A DNA stretch of 64,000 nt from G963665925 sp963678925. GTDB taxonomy: Bacteria; Bacillota; Clostridia; Peptostreptococcales; Acidaminobacteraceae. A model generated the notes under the pieces. It had not been told where the DNA came from. It did no database searches and worked only from the letters and a program-made list of their open reading frames with translations. The DNA is taken from contig OY787533.1 in the NCBI GenBank assembly GCA_963678925.1, positions 3,906,001-3,970,000 on the forward strand. The letters are read 5' to 3'. The position numbers and the translations under genes were made by a program. Positions 7,562-16,650 of the stretch are shown here, one piece after another; within the stretch, counting starts at the first letter, position 1, and every line of letters starts with the position of its first letter.

Positions 7562-8701
7562 ATGAAGGAAAAAGCTACTTCACTTTACATACACATACCA
7601 TTTTGTGCGCAGAAGTGCGCATATTGTGATTTCGTTTCGTTTAGGACAGATGACGCATTTAGAGCGGCCTATATGGCAGCCTTGTGCAAGGAACTCGAAA
7701 TGATTGGTGACAATGATGCGAAGCCAGGGCTGAAAACCATTTTTATCGGGGGCGGGACACCGAGTCTTTTAAGTGTGCCTGAAATCGAAAAACTCAGCCA
7801 GAGACTTAACGAGAGCTTTGACATGCGTCAGGTTGTGGAGTTTTCCATAGAAGCCAATCCAGGAACACTAAATCAAGAAAAGTTGTTGGCATGGCGAAAA
7901 GCCGGTGTGAATCGGGTTTCAATGGGTGTTCAGAGTATGGATGATCAGATGCTCAAGACCCTGGGACGAATTCATAGCTCAGCAGCTGCAAGGCAGTCAT
8001 TTGAGCTACTTAGAAATACTGGCTTTGATAATATCAACTTGGATGTCATGTTTGGACTTCCGGGACAAACAGAGGAAAACCTTCTGCAGACCCTAGATGA
8101 AATCATAGCCTTAAATCCGGAGCATATCTCAGCATATAGCTTGAAAATTGAAGATGGTACACCCTTTGACAAACTCTATTCAAAGGGGCTGATTGAATTG
8201 CCAAGTGAGGAAGAAGACCGTGAAATGTACCATAGCCTGGTTCGTAAGCTGAATCAAGCCGGGTACAGGCAATATGAAATCTCAAACTTTGCAAAACCCT
8301 CAAGAGCGTGCAAGCACAATCTTGTTTACTGGAAAGGCGAACCGTACTATGCTGCAGGTCTTGCAGCCCATGGGTATACAGAGGGTATTCGAACTGGAAA
8401 CTATGCAGATTGGGACAAGTACCAGGCAGCCCTCAATGCTGGAGATTTGCCTGTAGAGAGTCAGGAGACAATATCAGACAGTGAGGCGGCTTTCGAATAT
8501 ATCATGCTGGGACTGCGGCTGAATGAAGGTGTTGATCTTAAAGCATACAGGAGCAAGTTCCAAGAAGATTTGCTGAAGCAATATGCAGAAGTAATTGCAT
8601 CTCAGGTTCAGCAAGGGACCCTGATTGTAGAAAATGATTTTCTAAGGCTAAGTCAGTACGGAATGGACATTGCAAATACAGTTATTGCAGAGTTCCTATA
8701 A
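7562..8701 (+). CDS. hemW: HemW-like radical SAM protein (heme chaperone family)
   Basis: Radical SAM protein of the HemN/HemW family, 379 residues. The iron-sulfur motif CAQKCAYC (Cys15, Cys19, Cys22) sits at the N-terminus after the typical SLYIHIPF. FIGGGTPSLL follows, and a glycine-rich SAM segment lies around EANPGTLNQEKL. HemW proteins lack the residues for coproporphyrinogen oxidation and carry heme to target proteins; older databases call them coproporphyrinogen oxidase. The ATG at 7562 uses GAGGA at 7552-7556. hrcA-grpE-dnaK, frequent downstream neighbours, are not here. Confidence 0.92.
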   Translation: MKEKATSLYIHIPFCAQKCAYCDFVSFRTDDAFRAAYMAALCKELEMIGDNDAKPGLKTIFIGGGTPSLLSVPEIEKLSQRLNESFDMRQVVEFSIEANPGTLNQEKLLAWRKAGVNRVSMGVQSMDDQMLKTLGRIHSSAAARQSFELLRNTGFDNINLDVMFGLPGQTEENLLQTLDEIIALNPEHISAYSLKIEDGTPFDKLYSKGLIELPSEEEDREMYHSLVRKLNQAGYRQYEISNFAKPSRACKHNLVYWKGEPYYAAGLAAHGYTEGIRTGNYADWDKYQAALNAGDLPVESQETISDSEAAFEYIMLGLRLNEGVDLKAYRSKFQEDLLKQYAEVIASQVQQGTLIVENDFLRLSQYGMDIANTVIAEFL

Positions 8702-8754
8702 GGTGATCAAGGTTTTTAAGGGCTTTTCTGTTTGAAAATAAATACAAATATCTC

Positions 8755-8783
8755 TTGACAGGAAACCGGTTTCCAATTACACT
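8755..8783 (+). promoter_or_regulatory. lacI-family gene promoter with internal operator
   Basis: TTGACA (8755-8760), a 17-bp spacer and TACACT (8778-8783) form a sigma-A promoter. The palindrome GGAAACCGGTTTCC (8761-8774) fills the spacer, so binding of the LacI-family protein would block RNA polymerase. The same palindrome is repeated before the binding-protein gene at 9849-9864, which points to autorepression. Confidence 0.85.
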
Positions 8784-8807
8784 TTAATCAGATTATGAGG
8801 TGATATT

Positions 8808-9803
8808 TTGAAAGTTACTATTAATGACATCGCAAAAATGGCGGGTGTTTCAAAAGCAACAGTTTCTCGTGTTTTGAACGACTCCAAGCCGGTAAGCGAA
8901 GAAATCAGGCAGAAAGTTCTTGATGTCATCGAAAAGACAGAGTATCAGCCAAGCAGTGTTGCACGCAGTTTGACAACGCGAAAGACCAAGCTTATTGGTG
9001 TGCTCATTCCAGATGTGTCCAATCCTGTATTTTCAAAAATCATTGAGGGTATAGAGTCGGAAGCCAATAAGCATGACTATAACATTCTGCTTTGTAACTC
9101 CAGGTACAGTGAAGAGAAGGAACTGAAATATCTCGACATTCTTAAGGACAAAGAAGTAGATGGCATTATTTTGAACAGTTATCATGCATCAGACAAGGTT
9201 TCTAAAAAACTTAAGGCCATAGATAAGCCCACTGTTTTGATTGGTACGCAGCTTGATCAAACAACGTATCCAATTGTAAGAATCGACAATGAAAAGGCAG
9301 CGTATGAGGCAGTCTCCTTTCTCGCAAGCTCTGGACATTGTAAAATAGGTATGATTCATGGTCCTAAGCATGATCCGATTGCAGGCATAGCACGGTTCAA
9401 GGGCTACTGCGCCGCACTGGATGCACATGAAATCCAGCTGGATGAGAAACTGCTCTATGAAGGCCATTTTAAACTCATGGACGGCTATGAAGGGGCTCAA
9501 AAGCTCATTAAAATGAATCCTGAAATGACAGCACTTTTCTGTGCCAATGACGAAATGGCAATAGGTGCAATAAAGGGTCTAATTGATTTGGGCATGCATG
9601 TACCCGATGATATTTCAATCATTGGTTTTGACGACATAGATATAGCGGGAATTTATGCCCCATCGCTAACAACCATTTCTCAGCCATTCAGGGAGAAGGG
9701 GAAAAGCGCTATGCGTGTCATCCTTTCGTTAATCAATAGGGAGCCTGTATCAGAAAACCTGGTCCATGACCATGAGCTTATAGTCCGGGAATCAACTCAA
9801 TAA
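8808..9803 (+). CDS. LacI-family transcriptional repressor of the sucrose regulon
   Basis: DNA-binding repressor, 331 residues. The N-terminal helix-turn-helix is textbook LacI (VTINDIAKMAGVSKATVSRV, residues 2-21), and a periplasmic-binding-protein-like sensor domain follows from about residue 60. The start is TTG at 8808, supported by GAGGTGAT at 8797-8804; no better ATG exists. Two copies of a perfect GGAAACCGGTTTCC palindrome, one in its own promoter and one ahead of the transport operon, are the expected operators. Given the downstream genes, the inducer is probably sucrose or a derived sugar. That is inference, not visible in the sequence. Confidence 0.93.
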   Translation: MKVTINDIAKMAGVSKATVSRVLNDSKPVSEEIRQKVLDVIEKTEYQPSSVARSLTTRKTKLIGVLIPDVSNPVFSKIIEGIESEANKHDYNILLCNSRYSEEKELKYLDILKDKEVDGIILNSYHASDKVSKKLKAIDKPTVLIGTQLDQTTYPIVRIDNEKAAYEAVSFLASSGHCKIGMIHGPKHDPIAGIARFKGYCAALDAHEIQLDEKLLYEGHFKLMDGYEGAQKLIKMNPEMTALFCANDEMAIGAIKGLIDLGMHVPDDISIIGFDDIDIAGIYAPSLTTISQPFREKGKSAMRVILSLINREPVSENLVHDHELIVRESTQ

Positions 9804-9811
9804 GTATATAC

Positions 9812-9838
9812 AACCTGTTCTTCTGGAACAGGTCTTAT
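9812..9838 (+). terminator. Small hairpin after the lacI-family gene
   Basis: AACCTGTTC and GGAACAGGT form a 9-bp stem with a four-base loop, followed by CTTATAT. The U-tract is weak, so termination may be partial. Confidence 0.4.
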
Positions 9839-9848
9839 ATAAGCCGTA

Positions 9849-9864
9849 AGGAAACCGGTTTCCT
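9849..9864 (+). promoter_or_regulatory. LacI-type operator upstream of the sugar ABC operon
   Basis: AGGAAACCGGTTTCCT is a perfect 16-bp palindrome, identical at its core to the operator at 8761-8774. It lies 38 bp before the binding-protein ATG. The -35/-10 elements around it are not obvious. Confidence 0.8.
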
Positions 9865-9901
9865 TACATAGATAAATCATTGATAATCATAGGAGGGGAA
9901 A

Positions 9902-11218
9902 ATGAAAAAGTTATTATCTCTAACACTGGTGGCTGCTTTAGTACTTTCTCTATTCACGGGGTGTTCAAAAGAGACAGAAAAACAGGCATCGGGAAATGAA
10001 GGTTCAGAACAGGTGACGGTGGAGATTTTTCAAGGAAAAGTTGAAGTTGTAGACCAGTTGGATGCACTTGTTGAGGACTTTGAAGCAGCAAATCCAAACA
10101 TTACAGTCAACATCGATACATCAGGTGGCGGAGAAGATTATCTTGCAATTTTGAAAACACGAATGAGCTCTGGAAACCAACCGGCGATTTTTCAAATACC
10201 CGGACCGACAGAGCGTGATCTGTGGATTGATTTCCTCGCGGACCTTACAGACGAAAGCTGGGTAGATGTGACGGCAGAAGGCTTACTTGATAATGTTACA
10301 GTCGATGGAAAGGTTCTGGGACAGCCTGTCAATATTGAAGGCTACGGCATTATGTATAACAAGGCAATTCTTAATCAAGCCGGCATTTCACAGGACCAGA
10401 TAGATGCTTGCGACACGCTGACAGAGCTGAATACCCTGTTTGAAACAGTGGACAGCCAAAAGGATGCTTTGGGTCTTGAGGCGACAATGGGTTGGTCAGT
10501 AGGCGGGACTGCATGGTGGGTAGCAGCTTACCATACATTTAATGTTCCATTCGCAATGCAGGAAGACCCAATGGCCTTTATTGATGCGCTGAACAGTGAC
10601 ACGGATAACCTTGCTGCAAATCCTCAAATGACAGCCTTCAAAGATCTTGTAGACCTTTTTGTAGCATATTCATATGACGATGTGGCCATGATTGATTACG
10701 AAAAGCAGTACAGTGATTTTGCAGTAGGTAAAACGGCTTTCATGCAGCAGGGCAACTGGACAATCAACCAGCTAAACGAAATTGACGATGCGCTTGATAT
10801 TGCATTTTTACCAATTTCAATAAGTGATGACCCATCCTGGTCAAATGATTCTATTCCAGTAGGCGTACCCAACTACTGGGTTGTAAACAGCAAGCTGAGC
10901 ACTGAGGAAATTGAAGCAGCAAAGCTTTTTCTAGACTACATGGCTATGTCAGAACGTGGTCAAAAGTTCATGGTTGAAGATGCAAAATATATTCCTGCTT
11001 TTACAAATATCGAAACAGACAACATGGATCCACTTGCAAAATCCATCTTATCTTACTCGGCAATGGGCAAGACGATTCCATGGGTATGGCATGCATTCCC
11101 AAGTGGAATGAATGAAAATGACGCAAAGCAGGCATTCCAGGATTACGTACTTGGCAACAAGGACTGGAACGAAGTACTTGCGTTCCTCGATGAAAAATGG
11201 GATGAAAAAACACAGTAA
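9902..11218 (+). CDS. Sugar ABC transporter substrate-binding lipoprotein
   Basis: Extracellular solute-binding protein of the family 1 carbohydrate type, 438 residues. The signal peptide ends in a lipobox, LFTGC, with the lipidated Cys at residue 21, so the protein should be tethered to the outer face of the membrane. VTVEIFQGKVEVVDQLDALV begins the mature fold, followed by the family's EDFEAANPNITVNI pattern. AGGAGGGG precedes the ATG. It is the first gene of an operon with two permeases, fructokinase and sucrose phosphorylase, which makes sucrose the likely ligand; related alpha-glucosides cannot be excluded from sequence alone. Confidence 0.9.
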   Translation: MKKLLSLTLVAALVLSLFTGCSKETEKQASGNEGSEQVTVEIFQGKVEVVDQLDALVEDFEAANPNITVNIDTSGGGEDYLAILKTRMSSGNQPAIFQIPGPTERDLWIDFLADLTDESWVDVTAEGLLDNVTVDGKVLGQPVNIEGYGIMYNKAILNQAGISQDQIDACDTLTELNTLFETVDSQKDALGLEATMGWSVGGTAWWVAAYHTFNVPFAMQEDPMAFIDALNSDTDNLAANPQMTAFKDLVDLFVAYSYDDVAMIDYEKQYSDFAVGKTAFMQQGNWTINQLNEIDDALDIAFLPISISDDPSWSNDSIPVGVPNYWVVNSKLSTEEIEAAKLFLDYMAMSERGQKFMVEDAKYIPAFTNIETDNMDPLAKSILSYSAMGKTIPWVWHAFPSGMNENDAKQAFQDYVLGNKDWNEVLAFLDEKWDEKTQ

Positions 11219-11278
11219 TTTTGAAGTGTATTGGGGTGATCGAAAGGTCACCCCCCCTCATAAAAAGGAGTTAAAAAG

Positions 11279-12157
11279 GTGATAAAACAGCTAAGAGAAA
11301 AACTGTCTTTCTGGGGATTTGTAGGTCCAGTATATATTGCCTTCATTATGGTCGTGGTCGTGCCGTTCATTGTGGGGCTCTACTACTCATTCACCGATTG
11401 GAGTGCGATTCCAGGAAAGGAAATCAATTTTGTTGGGTTCTCAAATTACTTGAAAACTTTTTCAGATGCACAATTTGCATTATCTTTTAAAGCAACGGTC
11501 TTATATACGTTAATCTGCATGATTGTAATTAATATTATTGGTTTTGGGCTGGCTCTGCTTGTGACGCAAAAGCTAAAGACTGCCAACCTGCTCAGAACAG
11601 TATTTTTTATGCCGAATCTCATTGGTGGACTAATCCTTGGTTATGTCTGGCGCTTTATTTTCATAAAGGTTTTTGTAGCCCTTTATGAAACGACTGGGCT
11701 TGGCATATTTGGGTTACCATGGTTAAGTGATGCCAAGCAGGCCATATGGGCCATGGCAATCGTAACGACATGGCAGATGGGCGGCTATATTATGATAATC
11801 TACATTGCTGCGCTTCAGGCCATTCCAGAGTCTCTTATAGAAGCGTCTCAAATCGATGGCGCCATGCCGCTTCAACGTGTCAGACATATTATTTTTCCAC
11901 TGGTTGCGCCAGCTTTTACGGTCAGCATGTTCCTGACCATGTCCAATTCATTCAAAATGTTTGACGTAAACCTTGCACTGACCAAAGGGGATCCCAGCCG
12001 GCTGACTGAGCTTATGACTCTTGAAATCTATAATAAGGCATTCACGGAGTCGAACTTTGGTGAAGGTCAGGCCCACGCTGCGGTTCTATTCATCATCATT
12101 ACAGCAGTTTCGATTATTCAGGTCTACTATAACAAAAAGAGGGAGGTAGAAATGTAA
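11279..12157 (+). CDS. Sugar ABC transporter permease, MalF/UgpA-like
   Basis: Integral membrane subunit of a carbohydrate ABC importer, 292 residues, with about six transmembrane segments. It carries the EAA-loop signature EASQIDGAMPLQRVRHIIFP near residue 187, which contacts the ATPase. The start is GTG at 11279 with AAAAGGAG upstream. Its stop overlaps the next permease start by one base (TAATG), indicating translational coupling. The N-terminal PVYIAFIMVVVVPFIVGLYY is typical of MalF-type permeases that import oligosaccharides. Confidence 0.93.
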   Translation: MIKQLREKLSFWGFVGPVYIAFIMVVVVPFIVGLYYSFTDWSAIPGKEINFVGFSNYLKTFSDAQFALSFKATVLYTLICMIVINIIGFGLALLVTQKLKTANLLRTVFFMPNLIGGLILGYVWRFIFIKVFVALYETTGLGIFGLPWLSDAKQAIWAMAIVTTWQMGGYIMIIYIAALQAIPESLIEASQIDGAMPLQRVRHIIFPLVAPAFTVSMFLTMSNSFKMFDVNLALTKGDPSRLTELMTLEIYNKAFTESNFGEGQAHAAVLFIIITAVSIIQVYYNKKREVEM

Positions 12158-12987
12158 TGCCCTATACGAAAATTAAAAATAACCTATTAGAGGTTTTCGG
12201 CATAGTTCTTGGAATCCTCTTTCTATCTCCGTTTTACATTGTTTTTGTAAATAGTCTCAAGACAAAAAAGGATTTTCTTCTGGAAACATTGGCACTTCCT
12301 AAGTCCATGTATCTTGAGAATTTTACAAAAGCCATGGATAAAATGAACTTTCTGACATCATTTAAAAACTCTCTCATTATTACGGTATTAAGTGTTGTGC
12401 TTATTGTGCTCCTGTCCTCCATGGCTGCATGGATGCTGGTCCGTACAAATACAAAGGGGAGTCAGATTGTATTTTACAGCTTTGTGGCAGCCATGCTGAT
12501 TCCATTTCAGGCAGTCATGCTCCCTCTGGTTGATATATTTGGACAAAATCATTTGAATCTTGTCAATACCTATACGGGTATCATATTCATGTATATTGGA
12601 TTTGGGTCTAGCTTGTCAGTTTTCCTCTTCCATGGGTTCATAAAATCCATTCCCAAGGAACTTGAGGAAGCAGCCTTGATTGATGGATGCAGTAAGCTTC
12701 AAACCTATTTTTACATCATATTTCCACTCCTTAAGCCCATTGCAGTGACTGTTGCAATCCTGAACGGCATGTGGATATGGAATGACTTTCTCTTGCCGTC
12801 CCTCGTCCTTCAGGAAAAGGCCCTAAGAACCATCCCACTTTCGACTAAATACTTTTTTGGAACATATCAGGCTGATTGGACGCTTGCCATGGCAGGACTG
12901 ATTCTCGCAATTATTCCGATTGTCATATTCTATTTCATTGCACAGCGTCAAATCATCAAGGGTGTTCTTGATGGCTCAATAAAGTGA
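12157..12987 (+). CDS. Sugar ABC transporter permease, MalG/UgpE-like
   Basis: Second membrane subunit, 276 residues, with an EAA loop at EEAALIDGCSKLQTYFYIIF near residue 168. The start overlaps the preceding stop codon (TAATG). The C-terminal FYFIAQRQIIKGVLDGSIK is the standard ending of MalG-type proteins. No ATPase gene accompanies the permeases, so the transporter must borrow a shared MsmK-type ATPase encoded elsewhere. Confidence 0.93.
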   Translation: MPYTKIKNNLLEVFGIVLGILFLSPFYIVFVNSLKTKKDFLLETLALPKSMYLENFTKAMDKMNFLTSFKNSLIITVLSVVLIVLLSSMAAWMLVRTNTKGSQIVFYSFVAAMLIPFQAVMLPLVDIFGQNHLNLVNTYTGIIFMYIGFGSSLSVFLFHGFIKSIPKELEEAALIDGCSKLQTYFYIIFPLLKPIAVTVAILNGMWIWNDFLLPSLVLQEKALRTIPLSTKYFFGTYQADWTLAMAGLILAIIPIVIFYFIAQRQIIKGVLDGSIK

Positions 12988-13006
12988 TGAAATGAAAGGA
13001 CAAATA

Positions 13007-13975
13007 ATGAAAAACCAAGTGATCTGTGTAGGCGAACTGCTGATTGATTTCATATGTACCGATGTAAATGTGTCCCTTGCAAATGGAAACGTCTTTCATA
13101 AGAAAGCGGGAGGGGCACCTGCAAATGTCGCAGTGTCCGTATCAAGACTGGGTGGCAATGTGGCCTATGCTGGCTGTGTCGGAAAAGATGCCTTTGGAGA
13201 TTTTCTTGAAGGTGTTCTCAGCGCTGAAGGCATTGATACACGGCATCTGGCGCGTTCAGATAAAAACACGACACTTGCCTTTGTATCACTTCAGGAAGAC
13301 GGCGAAAGGGACTTCGAGTTTTTCAGGGGAGCAGATGCGGATTTGCAGCTTAGCGATGCACTTGTTGAAGAAATGAAGGCGTCAAAGATTGCCCATTTCG
13401 GGTCAGCAACCGCATTCCTGGATGGGGCACTGAACAAGGCCTATAAGACATTGATGTCTATTGCTGGGGCATCGGACACACTTTTCTCACTGGATCCAAA
13501 TTACAGGGAGGGGTTGTTCGCAGAGAAACAGACAGCGTTTAAGGCATGTATATTTGAAGTCTTGCCACTGGCAGATATTATCAAGGTCAGTGAAGAGGAA
13601 CTGGCGTTTCTAACAGATACGCAAAATATGAGTGAGGCCATTGACCGATTGAGCAAAAGGGGTGCGCGACGTGTCTTGGTGACACGGGGCAGAAAGGGCG
13701 CTTATTACTGGACGCAGTCCTATGACTTGCACACACCGGCATACAGGATTGAAGCCCTAGATACGACGGGTGCTGGAGATGCATTTATTGGCGCAGTTCT
13801 CAGTCAGCTCCTGATTGAAAACAGTCCAGCGACCTGTCTGGATACGCCGGAAAAAATGCGAGAAGTACTAAAGAATGCATCCATAGTGGGTGCGTGCACC
13901 TGTGAGCGTATTGGTGCCATTGAAAGCATGCCTACACTTTCTGAGTTTGCATCACGTAAGAAATCAATAGGTTAG
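13007..13975 (+). CDS. Fructokinase (PfkB family)
   Basis: ATP-dependent sugar kinase, 322 residues. Both PfkB signatures are present: GGAPANVAVSVSRLGG near residue 32 and DTTGAGDAFIGAVL near residue 254, with the catalytic Asp in TGAGD. I chose the ATG at 13007 (AAAGGA, seven-base spacing) over the ATG at 12992. Between sugar permeases and sucrose phosphorylase it most likely phosphorylates the fructose released by phosphorolysis of sucrose. Other PfkB substrates are possible but the context argues for fructose. Confidence 0.9.
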   Translation: MKNQVICVGELLIDFICTDVNVSLANGNVFHKKAGGAPANVAVSVSRLGGNVAYAGCVGKDAFGDFLEGVLSAEGIDTRHLARSDKNTTLAFVSLQEDGERDFEFFRGADADLQLSDALVEEMKASKIAHFGSATAFLDGALNKAYKTLMSIAGASDTLFSLDPNYREGLFAEKQTAFKACIFEVLPLADIIKVSEEELAFLTDTQNMSEAIDRLSKRGARRVLVTRGRKGAYYWTQSYDLHTPAYRIEALDTTGAGDAFIGAVLSQLLIENSPATCLDTPEKMREVLKNASIVGACTCERIGAIESMPTLSEFASRKKSIG

Positions 13976-13990
13976 AGAGGAAATGAAGCA

Positions 13991-15442
13991 ATGCAGAATA
14001 AAATAATGTTAATCACATATCCAAATTCTATGGGAGAGAATTTGAACGATATGGTCAATGTTATTGAAGAGTACCTTGAGGAAGTTATTGGCGGTGTTCA
14101 CATACTGCCATTTTATCCATCAAGTGCAGACAGGGGTTTTGCACCGATGACTTATAAGGAAGTTGACGCTTCATTTGGAGATTGGGACGATATAAAGAGA
14201 CTTTCAGGCAAGTACGACTTGATGTTTGATTTCATGATCAACCATATATCGAGATCATCAGCTTTTTTTAAGGACTTTTTGAAACGCAAGGAAACATCTC
14301 CCTATTATGATCTTTTCATAAGACTCAGTGCGTTTTATGATGGGCATGAGCCTTCTGAAGCAGAAGTAGATCTAATTTATAAGCGCAAGCCAAAGGCGCC
14401 TTTTCAAAAGGTTACCTTTTCCGACGGCTCAGAAGATCAGGTGTGGTGTACCTTTGACGATGAACAGATTGATCTCAATATAAACAGCCCTGTCACTAAG
14501 GCATTTATTAAAGAAAGCATCGGTTTTTTATGTGCTCAGGGTGCGACAATCATCCGTGCAGACGCCTTTGCCTACGTGTCAAAGAAGAGAAATTCAAACT
14601 GCTTCTTTGTTGAGCCGGATGTATGGGACGCACTGAAGTTTGCTAAGGATTGTGCAGGGGAATATGATGTGGAGATTCTTCCTGAAATCCACGAACATTA
14701 TTCCATTCAGAAAAACATTGAATCAAAGGGATATTATGTCTATGATTTTGCCCTGCCTATGGTGGTGCTCTACACCCTTTATTCCGGTAGAAACGAGCGG
14801 TTCATTAACTGGATGAAGCAGTGTCCCAAGAACCAGTATACAACCCTGGATACCCATGACGGGATTGGTGTGGTTGATGTTAAGGACATATTGACCGATG
14901 TGGAAATAGACTATACAAAAGAAGCCCTGTTCACGCAGGGGGCCAATGTCAAAAAAATATACAACACGACAAAGTATAATAATTTGGATATCTACCAGAT
15001 CAATTGCACCTATTACTCAGCTTTGGGAGACCGGGATGATGCCTATTTGCTGGCACGTGCGCTCCAGTTTTTTGCACCGGGAATCCCACAAGTATACTAC
15101 GTTGGGATGCTGGCTGGAAAAAATGATGTAGATTTGATTGAGAAGACGAAGAACGGAAGAGATATCAACAGACATAACTACACTGTAGACGAGATAGGAA
15201 GGGAAGTACGAAGGCCAGTTGTCAAAGCCCTATTTCATCTGATGCGTTTTCGCAATACACATCCATCGTTTGAGGGTGATTTGGAAATCATTGAAACGGA
15301 GGCTGAAAACAAGGTCATTCTTCAGTGGAAAAATGAAATGCAGTGGAGTCGTCTGGAAGCAGACCTAAAGACATTCGTCTTTAGAATCGACTATACGGAT
15401 GCAAGTGGGAAACCGCAGAGTTTTACCGATACACGTGTTTAA
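13991..15442 (+). CDS. Sucrose phosphorylase (GH13_18)
   Basis: Cytoplasmic enzyme that converts sucrose and phosphate to glucose 1-phosphate and fructose; 483 residues, the normal length for the family. The N-terminal ITYPNSMGENL and LPFYPSSADRGFAPM are typical. Catalytic residues are visible: the nucleophile Asp in IIRADAFAYV (near 191), the acid/base Glu in LPEIHEHYSIQ (near 232) and the stabilising Asp in TLDTHDGIG (near 289). RADAF replaces the more usual RLDAF. Sucrose 6'-phosphate phosphorylase is a close relative, but import by an ABC transporter rather than a PTS favours free sucrose. It is the last gene of the operon, followed by a terminator. Confidence 0.9.
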   Translation: MQNKIMLITYPNSMGENLNDMVNVIEEYLEEVIGGVHILPFYPSSADRGFAPMTYKEVDASFGDWDDIKRLSGKYDLMFDFMINHISRSSAFFKDFLKRKETSPYYDLFIRLSAFYDGHEPSEAEVDLIYKRKPKAPFQKVTFSDGSEDQVWCTFDDEQIDLNINSPVTKAFIKESIGFLCAQGATIIRADAFAYVSKKRNSNCFFVEPDVWDALKFAKDCAGEYDVEILPEIHEHYSIQKNIESKGYYVYDFALPMVVLYTLYSGRNERFINWMKQCPKNQYTTLDTHDGIGVVDVKDILTDVEIDYTKEALFTQGANVKKIYNTTKYNNLDIYQINCTYYSALGDRDDAYLLARALQFFAPGIPQVYYVGMLAGKNDVDLIEKTKNGRDINRHNYTVDEIGREVRRPVVKALFHLMRFRNTHPSFEGDLEIIETEAENKVILQWKNEMQWSRLEADLKTFVFRIDYTDASGKPQSFTDTRV

Positions 15443-15498
15443 AACTGTGGACTCCAAGCAGTTCACATAAGCAAGCGGTGCCTGGGTTGACTAAAAAG

Positions 15499-15550
15499 AA
15501 AAGCTGGTGTTAACAGATCCAAATTGGAATCTGTAAACATCAGCTTTTAG
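15499..15550. terminator. Bidirectional terminator between sucrose phosphorylase and the pterin dehydratase gene
   Basis: AAAAGCTG (15499-15506) pairs with CAGCTTTT (15541-15548). An inner stem forms from ACAGATTCC-like and GGAATCTGT sequences. It lies between convergent genes and has A-tract/U-tract flanks for both strands. Confidence 0.8.
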
Positions 15551-15568
15551 TTTTGAAATCATAGGGCT

Positions 15569-15901
15569 TTACAGTTGGTCAATTTTAGAGGCCAGTATAA
15601 AATCATTGGTGCTTAGACCCTTGATTTTATGTGTTGAGAGACTTATATTTACCTGTCCCCAGCCGAGCTGAATGTCAGGATGATGTCCTTCGGATTCAGC
15701 GAGTACACCAACCTGGTTGACAAAATCCAGTGCCTCTTTGAAGTTCTTGAACTTGAAGATTTTCTGGATGCGTACATTGTCAATAACCTTCCAGTCTGGC
15801 TGCAATTGCTCCAAGTATATTTCAATTTCTTCTTCTGTCAGTTTCGGTGTGCCTAAGGTGCATGGAACGCACATTTTAGACAGCAGAGGGGTTGTAGTCA
15901 A
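15569..15901 (-). CDS. Pterin-4a-carbinolamine dehydratase-like protein
   Basis: Small protein (110 residues) of the 4a-hydroxytetrahydrobiopterin dehydratase family. The active-site segment EGHHPDIQLGWGQVNISLST is intact, followed by the typical THKIKGLSTNDFILASKID. The start is TTG at 15901, supported by AAGGAGG eight bases away; a later ATG (residue 10) has no such site. An N-terminal CVPC pair precedes the domain. No aromatic amino acid hydroxylase is visible nearby, so its role in this anaerobe is unclear; some family members act in other pterin pathways or as protein cofactors. Confidence 0.88.
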   Translation of the reverse strand: MTTTPLLSKMCVPCTLGTPKLTEEEIEIYLEQLQPDWKVIDNVRIQKIFKFKNFKEALDFVNQVGVLAESEGHHPDIQLGWGQVNISLSTHKIKGLSTNDFILASKIDQL

Positions 15902-16008
15902 TGGAAACGCCTCCTTGAAATGTGTTGAGAATTAATATCACTTTTGTTATATATACCAATTCTGTAGGTATTAAAGCACCGATACTTTAAAAGATATTGT
16001 GTAATGAA

Positions 16009-16650
16009 CTAATAACCATATGTTCCGTCAATAAAAATGACTTTGATCCGGTTCTTAATAGCCTGCTTGCTGATTGTTGAAAACACATTACAGACACGAT
16101 CAGGACTGTTGCAATCTGTACAATATCCAAGTGTCGCACATGGTGTGTTTCTACTCAGACGTTTTACATTTGCAGGGGCTGAGACCCGGCGGTTGCGTTC
16201 TACAGCTTCAGCATGGTCCTTTACAATTTTATTTGTTCCAGTCAGCACGATGACCTGCTTAGGTCCGAAAATCATTGCAGCAACACGGTTGCCGGTTCCG
16301 TCAACATTGTAAAGCTGTCCGTCTTCTGTAACTGCGTTTGTACTTGTAAGATATGTATCTGCGCTGAAAGTATCTCTGTAAATCTTTTGGATATCTTCTG
16401 GTGTAAGACCTTCACCGTAACGGTCAAGTACGTTAAATTCCTGATTTCTTACCCAGCTCAGTGTTTCGGTTTCAAACAAGGTCATTGAACCGCCGAATGA
16501 AACAGTTTCACCGTTTGACATGAGTGCTTTAAGCAGGTTGTGAAGTTCACTTTGATCTTTGACATAATAGGCATCCATGTTGTTCTTCTTGAGTGCTTCC
16601 ATTGTACGTTCAACCTTTTTGTCAACGACCCATTTTGCATTATCATCCAT
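16009..16650 (-). CDS. LUD-domain protein (LutC/YkgG-like) with Cys-rich tail
   Basis: Protein of 213 residues with the lactate-utilisation LUD (DUF162) fold, seen in VSFGGSMTLFETETLSW and VIVLTGTNKIV. The C-terminal segment has Cys spaced in PCATLGYCTDCNSPDRVC, which could bind metal or an iron-sulfur cluster. The ATG at 16650 follows AAAGGAGG; the 10-residue upstream extension is unlikely. It stands alone, without lutA or lutB partners, as is common for this family in anaerobes. The substrate cannot be read from sequence. Confidence 0.8.
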   Translation of the reverse strand: MDDNAKWVVDKKVERTMEALKKNNMDAYYVKDQSELHNLLKALMSNGETVSFGGSMTLFETETLSWVRNQEFNVLDRYGEGLTPEDIQKIYRDTFSADTYLTSTNAVTEDGQLYNVDGTGNRVAAMIFGPKQVIVLTGTNKIVKDHAEAVERNRRVSAPANVKRLSRNTPCATLGYCTDCNSPDRVCNVFSTISKQAIKNRIKVIFIDGTYGY

